NCBI GenBank assembly: GCA_964617875.1
Contig: CAZUAI010000022.1
Span: forward strand, 1-64,000
DNA: 64,000 nt
Direction: 5' to 3'
Source: CAZMVY01 sp964617875
GTDB taxonomy: Bacteria > Planctomycetota > Phycisphaerae > UBA1845 > PWPN01
This document shows positions 42,504 to 51,787 of the stretch, in pieces. Each line of letters starts with the position of its first letter. Within the stretch, counting starts at the first letter, position 1. The notes under the pieces are model-generated. The model did no database searches. It was not told the DNA's origin and was given only the letters and a program-made list of their open reading frames with translations. Position numbers and translations under genes: made by a program.

Positions 42504-43496
42504 ATGCGGTTGAAACGTCAGGGTCTGCTCACCGTGTGGGGCCTGTTGGGCGCAATCGTCGCATTCTCGGCGGGTTGCCAGGAGGCGGTGCGTCCGGTCC
42601 GCGTCGGCGTAACCAAGATGGACCTCATCGGGCCGAACCTTCTGCCGGAGGCCCTGTTCGGCCGCTGGGAGGCGTTGCGCCTTGACCTCGGCCTGTACCT
42701 GGGGCTCGACAAGTTCGTCCACATCGAGTTGCTCAAGCCGCGCCAGATCCGTGTGCATCTCGGCACGGGTCGCGAGGCATTCGCGATCGTGGATGCCGTC
42801 GAATACGCCGAAATCATCACCGGCGACAACGACGTCGTCCTGGCCTCCGCCGTCAACGGAGCCGGCAACACGGAGCGGGTCGGGCTGATCGTCACGCGCG
42901 CGGATTCGCCCGTGCAGTCGCTCGGCGAGTTGAAGGGCAAACGGTTCGACTTCGGTCCGAAGGGCGATCCGCTGATGGACGTTGCCGCCGTCTGTGCCCT
43001 GTCCAGGGCCGGCGTCAGAATGGCCGACATCGAGAAGGACAAGCTGCTCGGCGAGTATCGTCACCTCTTCTCGCAGGACGTGGCCAAGGCCGTCGTCTAC
43101 GAGAAGGTGCCGGCCGGGATTATCGACGAGGCGGAGTACAACAAGTGGCCTGACAAGGGCGGTTCACTGCTGCTCGGCACCGTCTCGAAGGACCAGTTGC
43201 GGGTCCTCGATCGCACGCCGCCGGTGCCCGAAATGGTCGTCCTGGCATCGAAGCGGACCGACCCGGCGCTCGTGGCGAAGGTAAGAAACTACTTCCTCGA
43301 GGACGTCAACAAGAAGCAACTCACCGTATTGACCTGGCTGGGCGTGAAGGGGTTCCGGGCGGCGCAGCGCGAGCAGTACGTGCCTTTTGCGCAGCTTGTG
43401 CGGGCGGTCTATCCCCCCGCCCCGCCGTCTTCAGAGCCGGCGGCGGAGAGCCGATCGCGTTCACGCCCGGAACTGGCTGAGGTTGCGCGGCGTTAG
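42504..43496 (+). CDS. PhnD/SsuA-like substrate-binding lipoprotein
   Basis: A 330-residue protein starting at 42504 (GGAGG 6 bases upstream). The lipobox FSAGC follows a short signal. The rest has the two-lobe PBP layout of phosphonate/phosphate-binding PhnD-type proteins: VRVGVTKMDLIG, GREAFAIVDAVEYAEI, VGLIVTRADSPVQSLGELKGKRFDFG, KAVVYEKVPAGIIDEAEYN and VPEMVVLASKRTDP. No ABC permease or ATPase lies nearby, so it may serve a distant transporter or act as a sensor. The C-terminus is Pro/Ser/Arg-rich. Its stop codon overlaps that of the convergent pilin gene. Confidence 0.78.
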   Translation: MRLKRQGLLTVWGLLGAIVAFSAGCQEAVRPVRVGVTKMDLIGPNLLPEALFGRWEALRLDLGLYLGLDKFVHIELLKPRQIRVHLGTGREAFAIVDAVEYAEIITGDNDVVLASAVNGAGNTERVGLIVTRADSPVQSLGELKGKRFDFGPKGDPLMDVAAVCALSRAGVRMADIEKDKLLGEYRHLFSQDVAKAVVYEKVPAGIIDEAEYNKWPDKGGSLLLGTVSKDQLRVLDRTPPVPEMVVLASKRTDPALVAKVRNYFLEDVNKKQLTVLTWLGVKGFRAAQREQYVPFAQLVRAVYPPAPPSSEPAAESRSRSRPELAEVARR

Positions 43497-43693
43497 CCCG
43501 CGCAGGCCCCCACGCCCTCCCGGATGTGCTCGTAGATCACCTGGACGCGGCTCCCGATCGAGCCGACGATCGGCATCGCGGACAAGACGAGCAGCGCGAG
43601 CAGGATCGCGTACTCGGCACCCGTCGGCCCGTCCTCCTCGCGGAGGAACCGACGCCATCGTTCCCATCGGGTCTGCCTGTTACGGCCGGCCAT
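43493..43693 (-). CDS. Flp/Fap-type pilin
   Basis: A 66-residue protein. GAGGG lies 7 bases before ATG 43693. The chain has a basic leader, then DGPTGAEYAILLALLVLSAMPIVGSIGSRV, the usual type IVb pilin core with the Glu (of EYA) five residues after the probable cleavage-site Gly. Such pilins are cut by a prepilin peptidase (TadV) and assembled by Tad machinery into thin adhesive pili. No tad gene is nearby. The 3' ends of this gene and the PhnD-like gene overlap by 4 bases. Confidence 0.78.
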   Translation of the reverse strand: MAGRNRQTRWERWRRFLREEDGPTGAEYAILLALLVLSAMPIVGSIGSRVQVIYEHIREGVGACAG

Positions 43694-43936
43694 ATTCACA
43701 CCCTCTTTCAGAAGACCCCGCTTCCGTCCGGGCTGTCTCCGCCATGCCGGCAGCCGCCGGCGCCCCGCGGCGGCGGTGTCGGCACAGGAGAAACCTACGA
43801 TTGGATCCGGCGTAAGGCAAGCTGGGGAAACATTTCGTCATGGCATGACGGGTCCGAGAACTTTCACCTGCCGCGCCGGACGCGCATCGCGGGGCTTCCG
43901 TCGGGCGATGATCCGGGCCCGAACGTCGCGGTGCGA

Positions 43937-43964
43937 TTGTCTCAGCGCCCGATATCGCTAGAAT
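43937..43964 (+). promoter_or_regulatory. Promoter of the split uvrA operon
   Basis: TTGTCT (43937-43942), 16 bases and TAGAAT (43959-43964). The leader of about 15 bases includes GGAAGG before the start. No LexA-type box was recognised. Confidence 0.5.
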
Positions 43965-43985
43965 GGGCCGGGAAGGCATGGAGTT

Positions 43986-45977
43986 ATGGAACCGGCCGTT
44001 ATCGCTATCCGAGGGGCGCGCGTCCACAATCTGCGCAACCTGTCGCTCGAACTCCCGCGAAACGCCTTGATCTGCTTCACGGGCGTCTCGGGCAGCGGCA
44101 AGAGCAGCCTCGCCTTCGACACCCTCTATGCCGAGGGCCAGCGGCGATACGTCGAATCGCTGAGTTCATACGCCCGGCAGTTCCTCGGCCAGGTCGCCAA
44201 ACCGGACGTCGATCAGATCACCGGCCTCTCGCCCGCCATCGCCATCCAGCAGAAGACCGGCGGCTGGAACCCCCGCAGCACCGTAAGCACCATCACGCAG
44301 ATCAACGACTTTCTGCGGGTCCTCTTCGCCAGAATCGGACGGCAGCACTGCCCCCGATGCGGGCGGCCGATCTCGGCGCAGTCCCGCGAGGGAATCCTCG
44401 CCCGCATCGCCGAGTTGCCGGCCCGCGCGCGGTTCATGGTCCTGGCCCCGGTCGTCCGCGGGCAGAAGGGCGAGCACCGCGACCTCCTGAACGACATGCG
44501 GCGGCAGGGCTACGTCCGCGCCCGCGTGGACGGCCGCGTCGTCGGAATCGACGAACAACTGTCGCTCGACCGGAACGTCCGCCACGACATCGAGATCGTG
44601 ATCGACCGGCTCACGAACGAGCCCGCGCACCGGGCACGCCTGGCCGAGGCCGTCGAGAAAGCCCTCCAGCTGGGCGACGGCACCATCCGGGTCGCGCCGA
44701 TGGACGCCGACGCAGCCGCTGCCGGCGAACGCCCCGCGAAGCCGCCCGCCGGCAGGGCCGGGCCGGCGTCGCCGGTGGGCCCGGGGGCCGATCTGGTCCT
44801 CTCATCCAGGTACGCGTGTACCGACTGCGGCATCGGATACGAGCCGCCGTCTCCCCAGCTCCTGAGCTTCAACGCCCCGGCGGGAATGTGCCTCCGGTGC
44901 GACGGCCTCGGCACCTCGTCCGTCTTTGACCCGGACCTGCTCGTGCCCGATCCGAACCTCAACTTCCTCTCGCCCTGCATCGAGCCCATGCGAACGACAC
45001 CCGGCCGCTGGCGCCGACACATCTACGAGGGAGTGGCACGGCACCTGGGCATCAGCCTGCTGACGCCGTGGAAGAACCTGCCCGAGGCGGCGCGGCACGC
45101 CCTGCTGTACGGCACCGGCGATGCGCATATCACGTTCGAATGGCGCGGCGGCGGCGGCACATGGCGGCACGGGGGCCGGTTTGAGGGCGTCATCGCCGAG
45201 CTGGAGAGCAAGTACCTCAAGGCGACGGCGGGCTTCATCCGGTCGTACTACGAGAAGTACATGCGGGTCGGCCCCTGCAAGGAGTGCGGCGGGGCAAGGC
45301 TGAACCCGCAGGCCCTCGCCGTACGCATCGAGGGAAAGAACATCCACGAAGTCGGCGAGCTTTCGATACGCCACGCGGCGAACTTCTTCGACTCGCTGCC
45401 CCTGACAAAAACGCAGGCGATCATCGCCGAAGACGCCCTCAAGGAAATCCGTGGACGGCTCCGTTTCCTCAACGACATCGGCCTCGACTATCTGACGCTC
45501 AACCGGGCGGCGCCGACGCTCTCCGGCGGCGAGTCGCAGCGGATCCGGCTGGCCGGGCAGATCGGCAGCGGCCTCGTCGGCGTGCTGTACGTGCTCGACG
45601 AGCCGTCGATCGGCCTGCACGCGCGGGACAACCGCCGGCTGCTCGATTCGTTGCTTCGCCTGCGCGACATGGGCAACACCGTAATCGTCGTCGAGCACGA
45701 CGAGGAAACGATGCGCTCGGCCGACCTCGTCGTCGATTTCGGCCCGGGCCCGGGCGTCCGGGGCGGCCACGTGGTGGCCGCCGGCACCCCCGACGATCTG
45801 ACCCGGCACGAAACGAGCATCACCGGGGCCTACCTGGCCGGGCGCGCCGCGATCGAGATCCCGGCGAGCCGCCGTCCCGTACCGCCACGCGGCGGAGAGA
45901 CGGCCGACACAGCGGCGTCCGATGCGCGGTCGGCGCCAGCGACCGATCGCCCGCGAGCGGGGAGAGGCAGGAAATGA
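43986..45977 (+). CDS. uvrA: UvrA (first copy), N-terminal half
   Basis: A 663-residue protein corresponding to the first ATPase half of UvrA. Walker A GVSGSGKSSLAFDTLYAEGQ is near residues 31-50; CPRC (about 122) and CTDCG/CLRCDGLG belong to the zinc/UvrB-binding inserts; LSGGESQRIRLA (about 512) and VLDEPSIGLHARDN complete the ATPase. It then runs through SITGAYLAGRAAIEIPASRR, the linker that in normal UvrA leads straight into the second ATPase half, but ends after a Pro/Arg-rich tail. Alone it lacks the second ATPase. Its stop codon overlaps the start of the cassette gene as ATGA. UvrA finds bulky DNA lesions in nucleotide excision repair. Confidence 0.9.
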   Translation: MEPAVIAIRGARVHNLRNLSLELPRNALICFTGVSGSGKSSLAFDTLYAEGQRRYVESLSSYARQFLGQVAKPDVDQITGLSPAIAIQQKTGGWNPRSTVSTITQINDFLRVLFARIGRQHCPRCGRPISAQSREGILARIAELPARARFMVLAPVVRGQKGEHRDLLNDMRRQGYVRARVDGRVVGIDEQLSLDRNVRHDIEIVIDRLTNEPAHRARLAEAVEKALQLGDGTIRVAPMDADAAAAGERPAKPPAGRAGPASPVGPGADLVLSSRYACTDCGIGYEPPSPQLLSFNAPAGMCLRCDGLGTSSVFDPDLLVPDPNLNFLSPCIEPMRTTPGRWRRHIYEGVARHLGISLLTPWKNLPEAARHALLYGTGDAHITFEWRGGGGTWRHGGRFEGVIAELESKYLKATAGFIRSYYEKYMRVGPCKECGGARLNPQALAVRIEGKNIHEVGELSIRHAANFFDSLPLTKTQAIIAEDALKEIRGRLRFLNDIGLDYLTLNRAAPTLSGGESQRIRLAGQIGSGLVGVLYVLDEPSIGLHARDNRRLLDSLLRLRDMGNTVIVVEHDEETMRSADLVVDFGPGPGVRGGHVVAAGTPDDLTRHETSITGAYLAGRAAIEIPASRRPVPPRGGETADTAASDARSAPATDRPRAGRGRK

Positions 45978-46237
45978 GCGGACAGCTTGGCAGTGAATTG
46001 CCGGATGCCGAGGAACTCGGACGGCGGCTCGTGGAGGTGTGCCGGCTCTGCGAGGAGGCACGGCGGGCGATGTCACCGGCGGAGCGTGACGAGCAACTTC
46101 AGGCGTTCCTGGCCCAGGCGATGGGACCGCAGGGCCGGCTGGAAGCGACGCGGCGTTTGTGCGAGGCGGCGATGGCGATTCGGCGAATGCAGGAAGGCGG
46201 GTCGGACGGCACCGGGGGCGTGCATGGAACTGTTTGA
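45974..46237 (+). CDS. Small helical cassette protein inside uvrA
   Basis: An 87-residue protein. The start overlaps the uvrA N-half stop as ATGA, and its end overlaps the nucleotidyltransferase start by 14 bases. It is helical and charged (EELGRRLVEVCRLCEEARRA, SPAERDEQLQAFLAQAMG, ATRRLCEAAMAIRRM) with a Gly-rich tail. No family was recognised. A small helical gene directly before a nucleotidyltransferase is the order seen in AbiE/MNT-HEPN-like toxin-antitoxin pairs, so it is a candidate partner or antitoxin; this is inference. Confidence 0.6.
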   Translation: MSGQLGSELPDAEELGRRLVEVCRLCEEARRAMSPAERDEQLQAFLAQAMGPQGRLEATRRLCEAAMAIRRMQEGGSDGTGGVHGTV

Positions 46238-46787
46238 GCTTCTGGCGAGCGTAGCCGCTGACATCGAGAACGCCGGTGTCGTGTATGCCTTGACGGGGAG
46301 CATGGCGAGCAGCCTTCACGGCCGCCCGCGTGTGAGCTACGACGGCGATCTCGTCTTGCGCATGAGCGTCGCGCAGGCGGATGCGCTGGCCGAGGCCTGG
46401 CGCGGCCGCTTCTACGTTTCGCCGAAGGCGATGCGCGAGGCCGTCGCCTGCAACGGCATGGCCAATATCATCGACGGGGCCAGCGGCTGGAAGGTTGATC
46501 TGTCGGTCGTGCCGCGGTCGCCGTTCTATGACTCCGTCTTGCTGCGGAGGCAGCGGGTCAGCCTGCCGGGGACGGGCAGGGCGATCTGGGTCTGCTCGCC
46601 GGAGGACGTGGTCCTGATGAAGCTGCTTTGGCGGAAAGACAGCCGCTCGCAGAAGCAGTTCGACGATGCGCTCAATGTCGTGCAGACCATTGGGGGCCGG
46701 CTGGACTGGAAGTATCTCCGCGAGTGGGCGGGGCGATTGCAGGTCGACGACGATTTGGAGGAATTGCGGAGGCTCGGGGCAGGGTGA
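46224..46787 (+). CDS. Nucleotidyltransferase (AbiEii/MNT-like) inside uvrA
   Basis: A 187-residue protein. The polymerase-beta-type active site is clear: YALTGSMASSLHG (GS at 25-26), then Asp40-Gly-Asp42, and a third Asp92 in WKVDLSVV. SPEDVVLMKLLWRKDSRSQKQFDDAL resembles the C-terminal part of AbiEii/DUF6036-type enzymes. Such proteins add nucleotides to tRNA or protein targets; many are toxins of type IV systems or phage defence. ATG 46224 has GGGGG upstream. Its stop overlaps the GTG start of the uvrA C-half as GTGA. The target is unknown. Confidence 0.78.
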   Translation: MELFELLASVAADIENAGVVYALTGSMASSLHGRPRVSYDGDLVLRMSVAQADALAEAWRGRFYVSPKAMREAVACNGMANIIDGASGWKVDLSVVPRSPFYDSVLLRRQRVSLPGTGRAIWVCSPEDVVLMKLLWRKDSRSQKQFDDALNVVQTIGGRLDWKYLREWAGRLQVDDDLEELRRLGAG

Positions 46788-49700
46788 GCGGGGTTCGTAA
46801 CGCACGTTCCGGCGACGGCGGGGTGAACTGGCTCATCGTGCGCGAGGCGGCGCACAACAACCTCCGGCACATCGACGTCCACATCCCGCTCGGCCGCTTC
46901 GTCTGCGTCACGGGCGTCTCCGGCAGCGGCAAGAGCAGCCTCGTCAACGAGATCCTCTGGCCTGCCCTCGCGCGCAAGCTCAACGACGCCGAACCGCCCG
47001 CCCCCGGCCGGCACCGCGACATCCTTGGAACCCAGCACCTCGACAAGGTGATCGACATCGATCAGTCGCCGATCGGCCGTACGCCCCGCAGCAACCCCGC
47101 GACGTACATCAAGGTCTTCGACCAGATCCGCGACCTCTACGCCAGGCTGCCCGACAGCAAGGTCCGCGGCTACCGGTCAGGCCGGTTCAGCTTCAACGTG
47201 AAGACCGGCGGACCCGGCGGCGGACGGTGCGAGGCCTGCGAGGGCAACGGCGCCAACCGCATGGAAATGGACTTCCTCGCCGACGTATGGGTGACCTGCC
47301 CCGTCTGCAACGGCCGGCGGTTCAGCCACGAAACTCTCCAGGTGCTTTTCAAGGGCCGGAGCATCGCCGATGTGCTCGACATGGATGTGCAGCAGGCGCT
47401 CGACCACTTCGCGAACATCCCGCGGATCGCCGACATGCTCCAGACCCTGCACGACGTCGGGCTGGATTACATCAAGCTCGGCCAGTCGAGCACCACCCTC
47501 TCCGGCGGCGAGGCGCAGCGGATCAAGCTGGCCCGCGAGCTGGTCAAACGCTCGACCGGGCGGACCCTCTACCTGCTCGATGAGCCGACGACCGGCCTGC
47601 ACTTCGACGACATCAAGAGGCTCCTCCGCGTCCTGCACGGATTCGTCGACGCGGGCAATACGGTCCTCGTGATCGAGCACAACCTCGACGTGATCAAGAC
47701 GGCCGACTGGATCATCGACCTCGGCCCCGAGGGCGGCGACGCCGGCGGGCGGATCGTTGCCGAAGGAACACCGGAGCAGGTCGCGGCCGTCGAGGCTTCC
47801 TATACCGGCCGGGCGCTCCGCCCGGTGCTCCGGCCGGCGGCGAGCGGCGCCGACGGCGAAAAAGCGGAAAGGCCGGATCGCGCGGCCAGGGTCTCGTCCC
47901 CGGCCACGCCCCCCGCGGTGCAGGCTTCCCGCCTCGCCTGTCAGAGCCCGGAACGCCCGCAACCGACCGGCGGACCAACGGACCTCGTCACCGTCGTCGG
48001 CGCCCGCGAGCACAACCTCAAGGACCTCACCGTCAGCTTCCCCCGCGGGCGGACGACCGTGTGTACGGGCGTCTCCGGCAGCGGCAAGAGCAGCTTCGCC
48101 CTGGATACCGTCTATGCGGAGGGGCAGCGGCGGTACGTCGAATCACTGAGCGCGTACGCACGCCAGTTTCTCGGACAGGCGGCCAAGCCCCGCGTGGACC
48201 GCGTACACGGGCTGTCGCCCGCGATCAGCATCGAGCAGAAGTCCGCCGGCAAGTCGCCGCGATCGACCGTCGGCACCGTCACGGAGATCTACGACTACCT
48301 GCGGGTGCTGTACGCCCGACTCGGCCGGCCCTACTGCCCCAGGTGCGATGTCCCCATCGGCACGCAGACGAGCGACGAGATCGTCGCGAGAATCCTCGAA
48401 TGGCCCGAAGGCAGCCGCCTGCTTCTGTGTGCGCCGGTCGAACGGGGCGCCTCCGAAACATATACCCAGCTCTTCGAGCGCGAGCGCAACAACGGCTTCG
48501 CACGCATCCGCATCGACGGACAGGTGTACGAACTGGCCGCCCCGCCCGCGATCGACGCCCGCCGCAGGCATGACGTTCAGATCGTCGTCGATCGCATCGT
48601 CGTACGCCGCAACCAGCGGTCGCGGATCGCCGACAGCGTGGAACAGGCCCTGACGCTGGGCGACGGCTGGATCGTCGTTGTGGACGGAACCGAAACCCGC
48701 TTCTCCCGGCATCGCTCCTGCACGCAGTGCGGAACGAGCTACGAGGACCTCACGCCGCATCACTTCTCGTTCAACAGCGCCCTCGGCTGGTGCCCGAGCT
48801 GCGAGGGGCTCGGGACACAACAGGGAACCACCGCGGACACGATCGTCGCGTCGCCGGGCCGCAGCATCCTCGACGGGGCGATCGTCGGCTGGGAGCGGAT
48901 CGACGACAATCCCGATCTCCTGGCCATCGTACGGGCCCTGGCGACGCACGCCGGGTTCGACCCGCGCACGCCGTGGAGTCGCCTGCCGGCGCCGGCCCAG
49001 CGGGCCGTCCTGTACGGCCTCGGCGAAACGTGGATCGAGGCCGATACCCTGGGCGCGGGCGTTCGCGTGCAGTGGAAGGGGTTCTTCCCGGCAATCGACG
49101 AAGCGGCCAAGGCGAGCCGGCACTACCGCGACCGGCTCGGCGACATGGTGGGCGAGGTGGCCTGCCGGCGGTGCCGCGGCGGCCGGCTCCGCGAGGACGC
49201 CGCCGTCGTCCGTTTCGAGGACAAGACCCTGCCGGAACTCTGCGCAATGCCGCTGGGCGAGACTTATGCCTTCTTCAAGCGGCTCCGGCTCGCCCCGCGG
49301 GCGAAACAGATCGCCGGCGAGGTCCTCCACGAAATCGCCGCACGGCTCCGCTTTCTCGTCGATGTCGGACTCGACTATCTGACGCTCGACCGGGCCGCCC
49401 CGACGCTCTCCGGCGGCGAATCGCAGCGGATTCGCCTGGCCTCCCAGATCGGCAGCGGGCTGACCGGCGTGCTTTACGTCCTCGACGAGCCCACGATCGG
49501 CCTGCACCCGCGAGACAACCGGCGGCTCATCGAGGCCCTGCGAAACCTCCGCGACCTGGGCAATACGCTCCTCATGGTCGAGCACGACCGCGAGGTGATC
49601 GAACACGCCGACTGCCTCCTCGACTTCGGCCCCGGCGCCGGCGCCGACGGCGGGCGGATCGTCGCCCAGGGCACGCCCGCCGAGGTCCGCCGTGCGGATG

Positions 49701-51787
49701 CCTCCCTCACCGGGCGATACCTGTCCGGCAAAGACACGATCCCCATCCCGACCAACCGCCGCGCCGGCAACGGCAAGACGCTCACCCTCCTCGGCGTCCG
49801 CCAGAACAACCTCAGGAACATCGACGCCGCCTTCCCGCTCGGCACCTTCATCGCCGTCACCGGCGTCTCCGGCAGCGGCAAGAGTTCCCTCGTCAACGAC
49901 GTCCTCTACCCGGTCCTCGCCCGCCGTCTGCACCATGCGACGCTGACCCCCGGCGGCCATGACGGCGTCGAGGGCGTCGAGCACATCGACAAGGTCATCA
50001 ACGTCGATCAGACGCCCATCGGTTTCACGCCGACCAGCAACCCGGCGACGTATACGGGTGCCTTCGACGTCATCCGCGAGTTGTTCAGCCGCCTGCCCGA
50101 CGCCAGGGTGCGCGGTTACACGGCCAACCGATTCAGCTTCAATCGCCCCGGCGGACGCTGCGAGGCGTGCGAGGGCAACGGGCAGATCTGCTACGAGATG
50201 CACTTCCTGCCTGATGTGTGGGTCCCCTGCGAAGACTGCGGCGGCGCCCGCTACAACCGCGAGACGCTCGAGGTCCGCTACCGCGGCAAAAGCATCGCCG
50301 ACGTCCTGAACATGCGCGTGGGCGAGGCCCTCGAGCACTTCGCCAACGTCCCCAGGCTGCGCCGGATGCTCCAGACCCTCGCCGACGTCGGCCTCGATTA
50401 CGTCCAGCTCGGTCAGGCGGCGCACACGCTCTCCGGCGGCGAGGCCCAGCGCGTCAAGCTCGCCGCCGAACTCGGTCGGCCCTCCACCGGTCAGACGCTC
50501 TACATCCTCGACGAGCCGACGACCGGCCTCCACTTCGACGACCTCCGGAAGCTGCTCGCCGTCCTGCACCGGCTCGTCGACCTGGGCAACACGGTCGTCT
50601 GCATCGAGCACAACCTGGACGTCGTCAAGACGGCCGACCACGTCATCGACCTCGGACCCGAGGCGGGCGAAGCCGGCGGCGACATCGTCGTCGAGGGGCC
50701 GCCGGAGCGCGTGGCGGCGAATAGACGCTCGATCACGGGGCGCATTCTCGCCGATGTGCTCGCGGCCGGACCGCGCGAGGAACGGGCGGTCTTCGACGCC
50801 CGCGCGGCGGCGCACAGCTTCCTCGATGCGCCCCTCAAGCTCGCGGACCTGGGCGCCGACGCCGCGCTGCCCTGGGAACGTGACGGCAAAGCGTGGCACA
50901 CGCGCGATCGCGTCGGCCGCGGCGGCGAGAAGATCAAGTGGGAAGGCGATGCCCTCGTGTGGCTCACCGACCGGATCCAGGCCGCCGGCCGCGGCGCGTT
51001 CGCCGAAACGAACTGGAACGACCGGGCCCGCGTCGAAATCCGCTCGCCGAACCGGGTGGTGCCGTGGTTCTTCCACGCCGTGACCGGCGGGGAGTGGCTG
51101 CTCGACGTGACGTTCCGCGTGCCGGCGGGAACGTTCCGCCTGTCGGAGGTCGTGCGGCAGGTCGGCCTGAAGAAACTCGACGACCGGCCCGACCTGCCGA
51201 TCTACGGTCAGTGGCAGCGCGTGCGGATGCGCCACGCGACGCGGCAGTGGGACTGCTTCTGCATGCAGATCCATGACCGCAGGGAGATCGACACGCCCGG
51301 CATGCGGCAGTTCATCCGCACGGCCGTCGCCGCCTACCTCAAACTGGCGAAGGCCGCGAAGGAATCCGCCGAAGAGCTTCAGCCCTGGACGAAGGACGGC
51401 CGCGCATGGCACCTGTCGCAGCAGGGCATCCCGGTGCATCATCACAAGCAGTGGGGCCCGGCCACCCTCGTGGACCTGCTCGGGCGGATCGGAAAGCTCG
51501 TGCCGGGGCTCCGGATCGACTGGGGCAACAAGGTCTCGCTGCGACTGACGAAGCCGGGCGTGAAATCGTTCTACATCCGCGTCGGTACGAGCCATGCGTA
51601 CGGCATCCGCGTGGGCGTACTCTGCCCGGCGGGGACGATGACCCCCGCCCGGATCGACAGGCTCGGCCTCCAGCCCGAGATCGCCCGGCGCAACGCTGCC
51701 GCCGATATCGTATCGTTCTGGGTGCAGCGAATGAGCCAGGTCGATCTGGACCAGTTCGCAACGCTGGTCCGCGCATCGCTGGGTTGA
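46784..51787 (+). CDS. uvrA: UvrA (first copy) C-terminal half fused to a complete second UvrA and an unknown duplicated domain
   Basis: A 1667-residue protein started by GTG overlapping the previous stop (GTGA), with GGAGG 11 bases upstream. Residues 15-345: second ATPase half of the first UvrA (NWLIVREAAHNNLRHIDVHI, Walker A near 44, zinc Cys in CEACEGNG and CPVCNG, LSGGEAQRIKL near 240, LLDEPTTGLHFDD). A Pro/Ala-rich linker follows (345-400). Residues 400-1320 are a complete second UvrA with Walker A motifs near 428 and 1027 and signatures near 876 and 1216. Residues 1330-1667 hold two copies of an unrecognised domain. Double UvrAs are known in planctomycetes; the split first copy is not. 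Confidence 0.9.
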   Translation: MSGVRNARSGDGGVNWLIVREAAHNNLRHIDVHIPLGRFVCVTGVSGSGKSSLVNEILWPALARKLNDAEPPAPGRHRDILGTQHLDKVIDIDQSPIGRTPRSNPATYIKVFDQIRDLYARLPDSKVRGYRSGRFSFNVKTGGPGGGRCEACEGNGANRMEMDFLADVWVTCPVCNGRRFSHETLQVLFKGRSIADVLDMDVQQALDHFANIPRIADMLQTLHDVGLDYIKLGQSSTTLSGGEAQRIKLARELVKRSTGRTLYLLDEPTTGLHFDDIKRLLRVLHGFVDAGNTVLVIEHNLDVIKTADWIIDLGPEGGDAGGRIVAEGTPEQVAAVEASYTGRALRPVLRPAASGADGEKAERPDRAARVSSPATPPAVQASRLACQSPERPQPTGGPTDLVTVVGAREHNLKDLTVSFPRGRTTVCTGVSGSGKSSFALDTVYAEGQRRYVESLSAYARQFLGQAAKPRVDRVHGLSPAISIEQKSAGKSPRSTVGTVTEIYDYLRVLYARLGRPYCPRCDVPIGTQTSDEIVARILEWPEGSRLLLCAPVERGASETYTQLFERERNNGFARIRIDGQVYELAAPPAIDARRRHDVQIVVDRIVVRRNQRSRIADSVEQALTLGDGWIVVVDGTETRFSRHRSCTQCGTSYEDLTPHHFSFNSALGWCPSCEGLGTQQGTTADTIVASPGRSILDGAIVGWERIDDNPDLLAIVRALATHAGFDPRTPWSRLPAPAQRAVLYGLGETWIEADTLGAGVRVQWKGFFPAIDEAAKASRHYRDRLGDMVGEVACRRCRGGRLREDAAVVRFEDKTLPELCAMPLGETYAFFKRLRLAPRAKQIAGEVLHEIAARLRFLVDVGLDYLTLDRAAPTLSGGESQRIRLASQIGSGLTGVLYVLDEPTIGLHPRDNRRLIEALRNLRDLGNTLLMVEHDREVIEHADCLLDFGPGAGADGGRIVAQGTPAEVRRADASLTGRYLSGKDTIPIPTNRRAGNGKTLTLLGVRQNNLRNIDAAFPLGTFIAVTGVSGSGKSSLVNDVLYPVLARRLHHATLTPGGHDGVEGVEHIDKVINVDQTPIGFTPTSNPATYTGAFDVIRELFSRLPDARVRGYTANRFSFNRPGGRCEACEGNGQICYEMHFLPDVWVPCEDCGGARYNRETLEVRYRGKSIADVLNMRVGEALEHFANVPRLRRMLQTLADVGLDYVQLGQAAHTLSGGEAQRVKLAAELGRPSTGQTLYILDEPTTGLHFDDLRKLLAVLHRLVDLGNTVVCIEHNLDVVKTADHVIDLGPEAGEAGGDIVVEGPPERVAANRRSITGRILADVLAAGPREERAVFDARAAAHSFLDAPLKLADLGADAALPWERDGKAWHTRDRVGRGGEKIKWEGDALVWLTDRIQAAGRGAFAETNWNDRARVEIRSPNRVVPWFFHAVTGGEWLLDVTFRVPAGTFRLSEVVRQVGLKKLDDRPDLPIYGQWQRVRMRHATRQWDCFCMQIHDRREIDTPGMRQFIRTAVAAYLKLAKAAKESAEELQPWTKDGRAWHLSQQGIPVHHHKQWGPATLVDLLGRIGKLVPGLRIDWGNKVSLRLTKPGVKSFYIRVGTSHAYGIRVGVLCPAGTMTPARIDRLGLQPEIARRNAAADIVSFWVQRMSQVDLDQFATLVRASLG

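Noticed and set aside
42462..42504. GTG 42462 as start of the PhnD-like protein.
   Set aside because: It would put 14 extra residues before a normal lipoprotein signal; the ATG 42504 has a GGAGG site.
45978..46783. Simple frameshift or sequencing error as the cause of the split uvrA.
   Set aside because: About 800 bases of well-formed genes lie between the halves, with start codons, overlaps and an intact active site; a single error could not produce this.
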